Assembly: GCF_004379255.2 (NCBI RefSeq)
Contig: NC_056053.1
Location: forward strand, 19,092,188-19,156,187
Length of the DNA: 64,000 nucleotides
From: Salvia splendens
Taxonomy: Eukaryota; Streptophyta; Magnoliopsida; Lamiales; Lamiaceae
Reading direction: 5' to 3'
The notes below the pieces were generated by a model. It saw nothing but the letters and a program-made list of their open reading frames with translations, had not been told where the DNA came from and searched no databases. Below, piece by piece: positions 13,501-22,946 of this stretch. Position 1 is the stretch's first letter; the number at the start of each line of letters is the position of its first letter. Position numbers and translations under genes: made by a program.

Positions 13501-14593
13501 CATTCCCAATGAGATGAGGTTCCTCTTTACTTCTGGAATATACCTCACCCCAGTTAGGATCTTTATAGAGCCATCTTGTAGGCTTAGCTTTACCTTCCCT
13601 ATTCCTTTGATCTGACAAATGTGGTTATTACCAAGAACAACCGTACCCGATGCTTCTTGAAGATCATGAAACCAGCTTCTATTGGGGCACATATGGAAGC
13701 TGCACCCCGAGTCCATAATCCACCTATGACTGACCCCACTATCACTGATATTCATGAGTTGAGCCGGGGGATCAGCACTCTCCACACAATCAGATTGATT
13801 GTGTCCCTCTGAGGCCATCTTTCTCTTCCATGCATGACAATCTTTCTTCAAATGTCCAGGTTTCTTGCACCAATAGCAAGCTCTGGTTTCCTTCTGAGCA
13901 TCTGAACTTGAGGGTTTAGGGCCCTCAAACTTCTTCTTGAAGTTCTGCTTCTTGAACTTCTTCACATTCAAGGCCTCTGCAGCTTGAACATTGGAGCTTG
14001 CAGAGCCTCTGTTGGCTGTCTTCTGGAGTTCTTTGGCCATCAAGGCTGAATAGACTTCTGCATAGGTGATAGGTTTATCTCTTCCATAGATAATTGCATC
14101 ACTTAGCTGGTCATACGAGCTAGGCAAGGCATTCAATGTGAGAATGGCCTTATCCTCATCTGAGATCTTGACATCAACAGATCCCAGGTCATCAATGATC
14201 TTGTTGAACTCCTCTAGCTGCTCAATGATGGACCTATCTCCAGAAAAACTATAGGCATACAGCCTCTTCTTGAGATACAGCCGGTTAGCCAAGGATTTGG
14301 CCAAGTAAACTTCATCTAACTTGTCCAAGATCTCCACCGCAGTCTTGGCTTCTTGAACTTCCCTCAAGACCTTATCTCCAAGGCACAGAATCACTGCAGA
14401 ATGTGCCTTGAGCTGCATCTCCTCCATCTTTGCCTGAGCTTTTTTCATCAAGCACTGGAGCCTTTCCTTTCTCATCTGGTTTTGCAAGAACTGCCGCCAA
14501 GCCTTGTTGAATTAAGATCGCCTTCATCTTCATCTTCCACAGGCCATAATCATTCTTGCCTGTGAACTTCTCTGCATCAAGCCTTGCTGCCAT
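10495..14593 (-). pseudogene. Copia gag-pol, intact apart from one frame break
   Basis: This encodes the polyprotein that packages, processes, integrates and reverse-transcribes the element. Gag starts at 14,593 (MAARLDAEKFTGKNDYGLWK). The remainder is a single open frame of about 1,330 codons from 14,487. In order it shows the zinc knuckle CYWCKKPGHLKKDCH, protease WIMDSGCSFHMC, the integrase HHCC region (HKRLGHP then CEQC), and the integrase core with DNGLEF and the Glu in QQNGVVERMNRT. Reverse transcriptase has YVDDMLLAG, and RNase H has CDADYAANLDNRKSQTGYLF. The two frames are offset by one base at a run of six A (plus-strand T run 14,440-14,445). This is a typical homopolymer indel and the only break I see. 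The reading frame ends inside the 3' LTR. Confidence 0.93.
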
Positions 14594-14640
14594 CTCTGAA
14601 ACCGTTTGATCCTCTGCAAATCAGCTTCAATATCCCTTTC

Positions 14641-14655
14641 CCACAGACGGCGCCA
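14641..14655 (-). other. Primer-binding-site candidate
   Basis: Two bases inside the 5' LTR, the minus strand reads TGGCGCCGTCTGTGG. The first ten bases fit the CCA-bearing 3' end of plant tRNA-Asp and the rest do not, so the primer tRNA is uncertain. It is not the usual copia initiator-Met site. Confidence 0.6.
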
Positions 14656-14657
14656 CT

Positions 14658-15269
14658 TGTTGGGATTTACGCACACAAGGCTTTCACACACTCAAACAGA
14701 TCACACACACACTCACTGTTGTATGAGATCACACAATGCAGGAAACACACACACTCACACTTTGAGTATTGAAGATGATAATCTTGGAGAGAAAACTGGA
14801 AAACTCTTTATTGATTAAACTCTACTCTAAACTACATACACGGTGAGCTATTTAAAGCCCTATAATCACGTAGCAACTGCTACTAACTAACTACAAGAAG
14901 AATCAAGAAAGCAAGAAGAATAACCGCTACATCTCAGCTAACTAACTGCTGCTCCAACGGCTAGTTCGGCTAGGTTGCTTCTACCTTCTCGGTTCAAGAC
15001 CGAACTCCTTTTTCGGCTCAATACCGAACTCCTTCTCGGCTTACAACCGAACTCTTCCTTCTCGGCTCATTCCAGCTCAACGCCGAGCTTCCTTACCGAG
15101 CTTCCATACCGAGCTTCCATACCGAGCTTCTTTACCGCTGAGCTTACCGACTTCTGCCTTCTTCTTCTTCTCGGCTAGTTCCAGGCTAGTTCCAGCTCGG
15201 TAAGCCGAGCTTACCGAACTCCTTTCTAGCCGAGCTTCTTCCAACTGAAATGAGCACTCCATTATTACA
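14658..15269 (-). repeat. 5' LTR of the young copia element
   Basis: This is 612 bp and appears identical to 9,967-10,578. Confidence 0.97.
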
Positions 15270-15305
15270 GTTCAGGACCAATTTTGGCCTTTACTCAAAA
15301 TAAAA

Positions 15306-16557
15306 AAATAAAGTGGACAACATTTCGCGAACGGACCGAAATGACAAAACTAAACAACATTTCACGGAAGGAAGGAGTAAGTCTTAACCAAATCTCATTT
15401 TTGTAAACACTTTCTCTAATCATATACCAAACTCAAATTCATTAATGCATTTTTTTTTATGGAACAACACCAAATTTTAGGGTAAACACCAAATATGGGT
15501 AGCTACGAATTTTTTTTTAAAATGTTGCATATCAGTCTTTATTATTTTATTGTTGTAAATATTGCATGCATATAAATTATAATATGAACAAGACGTTATG
15601 GATTGGAATATCACTCTGGATTGGTAGTAATGAAAAACTAAAGAAACAGCGTGGTAAGTGAGGGTGAAAGTGAAGAATATTAGAGGTAAAAGTGAAGAAT
15701 ATTAGAGGTAAAAGTGAAGAACAATGGGTATCCTGCCGCGAGGAAGACGAAGACATAAGTTTCAAAAACTTGAAGTCCTATATAAAGGTAAAATTGTGCT
15801 GGAGTATTGCTTTAAAATAAAGGTAAAATCGCTTTTAAATTTACAACTTCTTTCTCAAAATACAAAATGGTGTATGCATAATTTTCCAAATTGATAGTTT
15901 GGTCTTCAATAAAGTATTTCAATAATTTTCCAAATTGAACATCATCCCCTTCTTACGTATAGTGCCATAACCACAAAAACAAGGTTGGCAATTGCATTAC
16001 GTATTTGAATTTATGAATATTTAAATTTAATAAGCAACCATGGCCCACACACATTGCGGAGCCTTGGCTTAGTTTTCCGAAATAGTATTTTTCGAGGGAA
16101 TTTTTACATCTAAGAGTTGAACTTATAAAATTTATTTAAACGATCTACTAACATAAATATTCATATTCTGTTCACAAGCAATTCTAGTTTTTTATGAAAA
16201 TTGACGTAAAGAAATGAGCTGTTCTGTATGACTATATGAGGAGCTTATACACAAGCTAGTTTTAACTTTCATGGAAACAAGAAAAATACAAAACTTTCCT
16301 GAGAAATTTTCATGTTTTGCTACAAATTAACCGCATCGTTCAATAGTAGTAGTGTATATATTCTTATATTAATGCCCGACTGACATCTCCAAAGTTACAA
16401 AAGCATTTTATTTAATGTAGAAACTCATAAATTCTTTTAAACGAACTTAGTCAAAAGTGAAGCTTTCCAATCATCAAAACTGGAGTATTATGTAATTTAT
16501 GTTAAGAATGAAAATACTACTTATTAAAAACATTTACCATTCAAAATGTGTACAATT
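15306..16557. other. AT-rich intergenic, no gene seen
   Basis: No coding frame is supported. A short tandem repeat (unit agtgaagaatattagaggta plus two bases) lies near 15,669-15,718. From 16,101 onward the sequence is shared with copy B. Confidence 0.6.
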
Positions 16558-16631
16558 GGCCTATTAGCTCAGTTGGTTAGAGCGTTGTGCTAATAACGCG
16601 AAGGTCGCAGGTTCGAAACCTGCATGGGCTA
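16558..16631 (+). tRNA. tRNA-Ile(AAU)
   Basis: This 74-nt cloverleaf has GGCCTAT and ATGGGCT acceptor strands, a complete D arm, anticodon AAT in CTAATAA, and a T arm with GGTTCGAAACC. Discriminator A is at 16,631 and a Pol III T-run follows. No intron is present. The plant consensus has C at two positions where this copy has T (positions 28 and 72), turning two C-G pairs into wobble pairs. The paralogue at 56,756 keeps the consensus bases. Confidence 0.97.
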
Positions 16632-16832
16632 CATTTTTTCATAATTTTTCGGATTTTTTGTCCTTTCATTCATAATTTTTCGGATTTTTTTGTCTTTTCA
16701 ATAAAACTTTTCAGTCTTTTCCATAAAACTTTTCTATGTTAATCATAAAAATCATCGTCTTTTAATGTATGAGTGTACAATTGATAATTAACAGGATAGT
16801 ATAATAATATAATTGGACATCCCAATCTCGTA

Positions 16833-17034
16833 TTCCCTCTGTCCCATTAGAAATGAAACGTTTTCCTTTTTGGTCTGTCCCATTAAAAATGAAACGTTTC
16901 TAAAAATGGAAACAATACTCTCTCTACTTTTTCTTCTCTCTTACTTTACTCTCTCTTCATTAACTCACAAAACAATACTACATAAAATCCTGTGCCGAAA
17001 AGCAAATGTTGCATATTTAATGGGACGGAGGGAG
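16833..17034. mobile_element. Stowaway MITE, copy A only
   Basis: The termini are tccctctgtccc and gggacggaggga, flanked by TA at 16,831-16,832 and 17,035-17,036. Copy B reads straight through with a single TA at the matching place, which gives an exact empty site. Confidence 0.95.
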
Positions 17035-17036
17035 TA

Positions 17037-18251
17037 TAATTTTGGTACAGTATGTCACATTTATGTCTATTTTGTAAAAATGTGGCATAGAAAATTTATA
17101 ATAGCAAAAAAAAAAAGGATAGGAAAATATAGAAAAATATACTACTCAAATTTAGCGGTCCTCGGAAATTTGATCTTAGTAAGGAAAAAATGGTGAAAAA
17201 TATTATGACATCAATACTCCAGGATAGTATTATCATTTCACCGTTTCACGCATCAAATTTGATCCTTACGTTCAAATTTCCAAACAACTTATATGTCTTT
17301 AAATTGATGGGAGGCTTCAATGCCATCATCGGGTGTGGATGAGTCCCCTTTCGTCGTCCAGGGCAGCATGATTACAGCGAAAAATGGTTGGGATATTTTC
17401 CTGAAAACAATTGAACAAAATCGAATACTCGCTCAAAAAATCTAAGTTGACAGTAGTACAACGAAAAACGACCTTGTTTTGTGTGTTTTTTAAACGTCTT
17501 GCGTAAATGGCCCAAATTTGGAGTGTCGGCTAGGTAAAATATGCCAAATTTTAGTGGTCAGAATATAAATGTGAGAGTCTAGTTTGTCAATATACATCAG
17601 ACAGAGATGTAAAATTTTTGCAAACGTCAAAATATCAAATGAAATTTAACTTTAAACCAAATATATTTTACTTGATTGTTAAAAAAATACGCTAATGTAG
17701 GTCTATGAGTTGTATTGCAACTCATTCAGTATTACTCCCTCTATCCAACAAAATAGTACACACTATCTTACGACTTACAATGCAGCAGAGTAATTTAATT
17801 AATATTACGATAGAATTCACTGTAAATAGACAAACTGTTCCCATTTTATTGGTTAGAATATGTTGTGAGTAGAGGAATAGTGGAACATGTGTAGTATAGT
17901 TGTAATTGATTAGAAAAGATATGGATAAAAAAGGATAATGAGAATGTGTCCAAAAAACAGAGAAATAAGTTACACCGCTCATTTCAATAGTATAAGTTAC
18001 ACCGCTCATTTCATGAAAAATTACGGAAATTTCATTTTCAGTTTGTCTATAAAAAAAAGTTGTTCATTTACAATATGGTAAATTGCCACAAAAACACTGA
18101 AGTTTGATTAAATTTTGGTACATGCTCACAAGTCACAACTTTTAAATATACTCAATTAGTTATCATAACTTTAACATTTTTCTCAATTGTTCCGTTGATT
18201 TAGATTTGGAGATTTGAAAGCTAAAATCCATAATCATTTTTGCAAATTGTA
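17037..18251. other. Intergenic sequence with a Stowaway-like terminus
   Basis: No gene is seen. A second MITE-like terminus, ctccctctatccaac, lies at about 17,735 and is shared with copy B. Near 17,968-18,014 the phrase agttacaccgctcatttca occurs twice, at the place where copy B has extra sequence. Confidence 0.5.
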
Positions 18252-18468
18252 CTCTTTCCGTCCACATGTAATTGAGTCATATTACGTTTTGAATTGTCCA
18301 AAGATAATTGAGTCATTTTTTTTGCAAAAACTTTATCTTCTCTCATAACTTTACCCTCTCTTCCTCTCTCTTACTTTATTTCATATCTTACTTTACTCTC
18401 TCCACTTTAATCTTTGACACATCAATTTAAAAAATTCATGTCTAAAAGAATGCCTCTTCGGACGGAAG
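18252..18468. mobile_element. Stowaway-type MITE shared by both copies
   Basis: The termini are ctctttccgtcc and ggacggaag with flanking TA at both ends. The matching element in copy B is 60,373-60,585, so this insertion predates the duplication. Confidence 0.85.
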
Positions 18469-19992
18469 TATATATCATAAAAAAAACAAAAAATAAAAAA
18501 TTGGACTGTGAGAGTGTTAGAAAATAAATCTATCTTCATGGTATAAATGAGCGGACAACTTATGTGTGAAGACATGAATTTAAACTAGTCGGGCCACCAC
18601 ACAGAAAAAGGACCTTTCGACTAACAATAATTAATGAGGCAACCTATATTTTTTTCTTGTGTATGTTTAATAAATTTATTGTGGTTCCATGCATAAATGT
18701 GTATAGTGTTTGTGGGTGCAATTATTATGATAACTTTTAAGAATTAGCATCTTATCATATAGGCATTTGTTGACGAGGAAGTTCCATTGGCATTCATAAT
18801 AAATTTTTTAAAAAGATACCAAAAGAAAAAATCCTTTTAAAAAATCTAGAGTAATAACCAATGATCAAGATTTTTCAAGGTAGTACTGGTTTTTGTTTTT
18901 ATACCAAATTCAGTGAAGAGCGTAAGGTGTTTGGTTAATATTTTTCCTTATAAAAGGTCAAATATTAAATGCTTGTTGGTCCATTATAGCCTTGGATCAC
19001 AAATTTTCATGTTCTTGTTAAATTTTCTAAAACAGGCCAGTTTTCAAGCTACAAACCAAAACTACCAAGTGCAAAAACATAATTAAAACAGAATTACCTG
19101 TAGCAAAGGAACAAATTTGATATGGACTCACTTTAATCCTTGAAAAGTTGATGCACAACAAGTGGGCAAAACTCACTTTCATTCCACACGGATCTTCTAC
19201 AGGTTCGAGAGGAAGTCAGTTGCATGAGTCACAGGGTAGGAAGGTCAGGCTTTTGACAGAAGCTAGTGGTTTTGCAACAAGCCTACCAAGTTGGAGTATA
19301 TTTGTTCTTTCATGGCATCTCGGTTGCTTGTATTCAGCGTATAAATGGTTGCTCCTGGATGATTTTTCAACCTTGCAACTGAGTAGCAGAATACTTACAT
19401 TATAAAATGATCAGCCTGGATCACCAGAAAGAATATAGAGTTGTCTACAACTTTTAATCAGGACTAGGCACTCAAAAGAAAAACTGCATGCGGCTTGCAT
19501 GAGATGTAAAGGAAGATCGAACTTGTTTTAAAGGGAATGAAACAAGGGAAAACCACCAGAATAAACCATTTTTGTTGATATCTAATTCCCCAATAAAAGG
19601 AAAATTTTCAGTTCAATTCAAAGTTGGATGAGGATTGCCAATATAATAAGGAAGCTGACATATGGTTGTAAAGGTCCAAAGCCACTTTTGTAGTCATGAT
19701 GAACAAGAACAAATAGATCTAGTTAAGCAAGTACGTACAAATTGACCATTTTTAAATTTTACATCATGTAGCATTTCAACAAAACCATACCATTTTTAAA
19801 TTTTACATCATGTAGCATTTCAACAAAACCATACCCCTCATGGAGTACTTGCGGAAGAACAGGCTGATGCTCCTTCATTGACATGCACTTAAAGACATGG
19901 CTTTCATAATCAAGTAGATTCATTTTACTATGTCTTATCATCATGGAATAATAAAAGTTGCAGCAATTGTCAGATTTGACTCAACCAAGTAC
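18469..19992. other. Intergenic or intronic sequence downstream of the THEP1 exons
   Basis: I looked here for the missing last exon of the THEP1-type gene and did not find one. Several short open frames exist on both strands, none with a family resemblance. The region is conserved in copy B at 62,493-63,894. Confidence 0.5.
19746..19833. repeat. 44-bp tandem duplication, copy A only
   Basis: The unit beginning ccatttttaaattttacatc is present twice here and once at the matching place in copy B (about 63,691-63,734). Confidence 0.95.
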
Positions 19993-21822
19993 CTCCAGGA
20001 ATATCTCTGCCAGATTTTGGGACAGGGACAGTCGCCAACAGAGGGATATTGGATTCTAGAACTCTTAAGACAGCAGGGAAGAATGATGCGCTGAACAGCT
20101 CCATTTTACCAACTTCATCAATAATGAACAGATCAGTGTCTTCTTTAACCTGGACATAGGTGCATTCAGTTCAAACTACAAGATTCACCTGCATTAGAAG
20201 AGAACTGTTCGACAGACGCCATCCTAGATCTACAACTTTAACAAGATTCGCCAGGAATTGATCTCAAGGTTCACATAGCACTCTAATAATACTATAGTAC
20301 AAAATGGTAGAACAACAGCACAGAGTTTACTGACCTCCAACTCAGGCAATGCTAATGACTCAAACGACGAGACATCTACTTTGTACCTCCCCACGTTAGG
20401 CCATTTGTGAGATTCACGGTTGCCATAAACATGAAAATTTGCATCCTAAATATAGCGCCCACAGTCAAAGGATAACAATGAATTGCATATAAGGAAATAT
20501 AGCTAATTAACTGACACTGCATGAAAATAACAAAGAAATAATTATACTCAATTATACTGCCAAGTACCTAGCATAATAAGAAGAAAACGTACTACGAAAG
20601 AACCTATTAGGAACTACACATTCTGGATGCAACAACTTAGTCAAATTTTGTTGTCGGTGTTCTCGGTTAGAGTAATACAGATATGACTGAGACTTCAATC
20701 TCAAGTAAGAATCACATGCCTTGTCAAGGACTATCGTAAAAACAGCTTTGAGGTGATTTTATAGATTGGACATCTTGAAGCTCTCTCAAAGGCAAGAGTA
20801 GATATCTGAGCAATATTGTTATCGAGTCGTATCCTCTTACATATTTTAGGTATAATCAAGTGTAGTAAGTCATATATGACTTCCAAAGTTTACTCATTAA
20901 TACTAGATTTTAGAGTTCCCTAGATAAGCTTTGAAGCATTCAAGCTATTAGGATACTTAAATTCCACTCTCTTATGTAGAAAGAAGCAAATAGATTTGTG
21001 TTAGTAATGTCAGCCTCAAGCAGAGAGAGTATGAAGGTTAGCTTTGCTCTCACATTTAAATATTCATTTCAGGAAAAAGTGCCAACACAATGGCTGCTTG
21101 ATTCTTATCTTTTGTTGTGTTATAGCAAACTTAAAATAGCAAGCAAGTTCAGGCATTGTGATAACATATAGTCCATGGTGCAGAAGATTGAAAAATACTA
21201 ATTGCTAAAATACAGTAGTGATGAAAATAGACACTAAATAAAAAGAAATGATCATCTCAACCTCATAACCAAACGCTATCCAATGCTGGTATACATGAGA
21301 TAACAATGTCAACGACTCAATGTGGATGGACGAATAAAAGAGCAAATAGTACCTAGTGATAATGGTGGATGCAAGAGGACCTCTGCGGCCATCAACAGTA
21401 ACCACTTCAAATCCTACCCTATCACACCCTTCTCTTACCTCACCTACAATTGTATTCATCAATTAACACTCAATTACAATTATTTTAGCTAATTTTACTT
21501 TATTCACTTCAAATCAATTCCGTAACACACATAATCAACGCAATACAATAGAAAACGGGACGACGGAGGCGTACGAGTATAAAAACCCTGAATTTTTAAG
21601 CTGGGAATGAATTGTTTGAGGGCATCCAGAACTCGGATTATCAAAGTAGTTTTCCCCACTCCCTGCATAAATCACCAAACAAGGACTGCACTGAAACATA
21701 TACAGAGTTTCTGCTTTTATTTATATAAACATATAGGGATACAAACTCACCGGAGATCCGGTGACGAGAAAGCATTTTCCGGCGGCCGCAATTACAGAAG
21801 CGCTTCCCAATTGCCACGACAC
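19993..21822 (-). CDS. THEP1-type nucleoside-triphosphatase (P-loop), partial gene model
   Basis: THEP1/NTPCR proteins are small P-loop enzymes that hydrolyse nucleoside triphosphates. Minus-strand exons read: about 21,822-21,751 (CFLVTGSP), 21,662 to about 21,590 (GVGKTTLIIRVLDALKQF, ending FYT), about 21,444-21,353 (EVREGCDRVGFEVVTVDGRR), 20,445-20,335 (ending VGRYKVDVSSFESLALPELE) and 20,149-19,993. The last contains the Walker B region LFIIDEVGKMELF and LATVPVPKSGRDIPG. The P-loop GSPGVGKTT is split across the first intron. Three things are unsettled. No ATG is in frame upstream of exon 1, where a GTG at 21,822 sits at the expected start. The simplest splice from exon 3 to exon 4 is out of phase. 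The usual C-terminal exon was not found. The family is clear, but integrity is not. Confidence 0.75.
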
Positions 21823-22756
21823 CTTCTAGCTAGCAACACCGGACTCACAAATATATTTGGATTCTGTACTTCAATAATTTAATATTAAAAAAATCATTGC
21901 CTATATTTTTTTACTAATAACAATAATTTGGGTACTTCAATATTTCAATATATATAAAAAAAGTAGGAATTTCAATTGCCTAAGAACTTTTACTTATTTA
22001 CTTTAACAATTAACATGGGTTTAATTTGGTTCGGTATGGTGTAATTTCTCGTACTCCTATTTTGTGATTTATGATGGTGTAATTGTGTATATTCTCATAT
22101 GAAAAAGATCAAAATGATATTAATTCAAAAAAAATAAAAGGAAATTTGAATTATTTATATTTTAAACATAATTTATGAAATAGTATTATAATAAATCATC
22201 ATATCCCAATATCGGGAGATTTTTTCTTGCTTTAAAGTGCACAATATGATGTGGTTTTGTTGATGTGAATATGCCAGCTTAATTTGTCAATACTCAATAG
22301 CATAAATTGACCTTGGAGTATTTGTCAAGTTCGCATTTGTCAACAGTGATTTTATGGATATTTCCGATTTCATTGGATTAAAATAATAGTAGTATATTTC
22401 GCTTTCAACATTTGTGTTTAAAGTATGCAAACTTCCATGTTGAATATCAATATTAAATTCTTAATTGCTCAAAGCTCATCAATAATCTTACTCAACTAAC
22501 ACATTATTTTCGCATTAGTGAGACCGAACAGCACATAACCTTGATTGTATTAGATATTCCACACTAGACTCTAATACCGTATTGATTTTAATTTATTATA
22601 TTCCCCACTTTCAAGATATTTTTGTGTTAACAAAACTCCATAATAGAAGGTCAAAGTCCATAGTATTAAAATCACAATGGTAATAACCAAACATACATAG
22701 TCAATAATAAGGTTCAAAATTGAAACTTTAATAATGAATATTCGTTTCCATTAACA
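21823..22756. other. AT-rich intergenic, no gene seen
   Basis: This lies between the THEP1-type gene and the left LTR of a copia element. It is AT-rich with no supported feature. The first 100-200 bp are probably the promoter side of the THEP1-type gene. Confidence 0.6.
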
Positions 22757-22939
22757 CAATAAAGTCGGTAAGGGAATTCATTCTATTCACTGAATTATAA
22801 TACAGAGTTATATATTTATAGGTTAGCTGTATTCTATGTAAGATAAACCTAATTTACCACGAATGATACTCTAATCTTGGCAAGGTATACTCCAAATATT
22901 ACATATTATTTCCTGATTCTATGCGATATTCTTCTAACA
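22757..22939 (-). repeat. 3' LTR of the decayed copia element
   Basis: It aligns along its length with 27,690-27,875 with several substitutions and small indels, so it is much older than the element at 9,967. Confidence 0.88.
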
Positions 22940-22946
22940 CTCCCCC

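Larger units (their letters stand above)
9967..15269 (-). mobile_element. Young full-length Ty1/copia LTR retrotransposon
   Basis: The element is bounded by two 612-bp LTRs and by a perfect 5-bp target duplication, gttca, at 9,962-9,966 and 15,270-15,274. The LTRs run TGTTGGG to TTACA and appear identical throughout, so the insertion is recent. Coding is on the minus strand, so the 5' LTR is the right one. A purine-rich tract (CAGGTGGAGAAT on the minus strand) abuts the left LTR. The element sits inside the right arm of the MULE-type element. Confidence 0.97.
8869..15296. mobile_element. Large palindromic MULE-type non-autonomous element, split by a copia insertion
   Basis: The terminal inverted repeat begins gagtaaaggctaaaattggt on the left and ends with its complement at 15,296. 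The left arm is about 8,869-9,215. The right arm is 9,617-9,966 continued at 15,275-15,296 after the copia element. Both arms contain several copies of ctgcacatatggacatttga and a GGGTCGGG-rich block. The centre is AT-rich. A 9-bp direct duplication, aaaataaaa, flanks it at 8,860-8,868 and 15,297-15,305, which fits the Mutator superfamily, although the motif is low-complexity. Without the copia insertion the element would be about 1.1 kb. No transposase is present. Confidence 0.85.
16101..20098. repeat. Segmental duplication, copy A block 2
   Basis: This is repeated in order and orientation from about 56,314 to the window end, interrupted in copy B by two transposon insertions. It contains tRNA-Ile, Stowaway MITEs and the start of the THEP1 exons. 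The repeat continues past the visible end of copy B. Confidence 0.95.
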
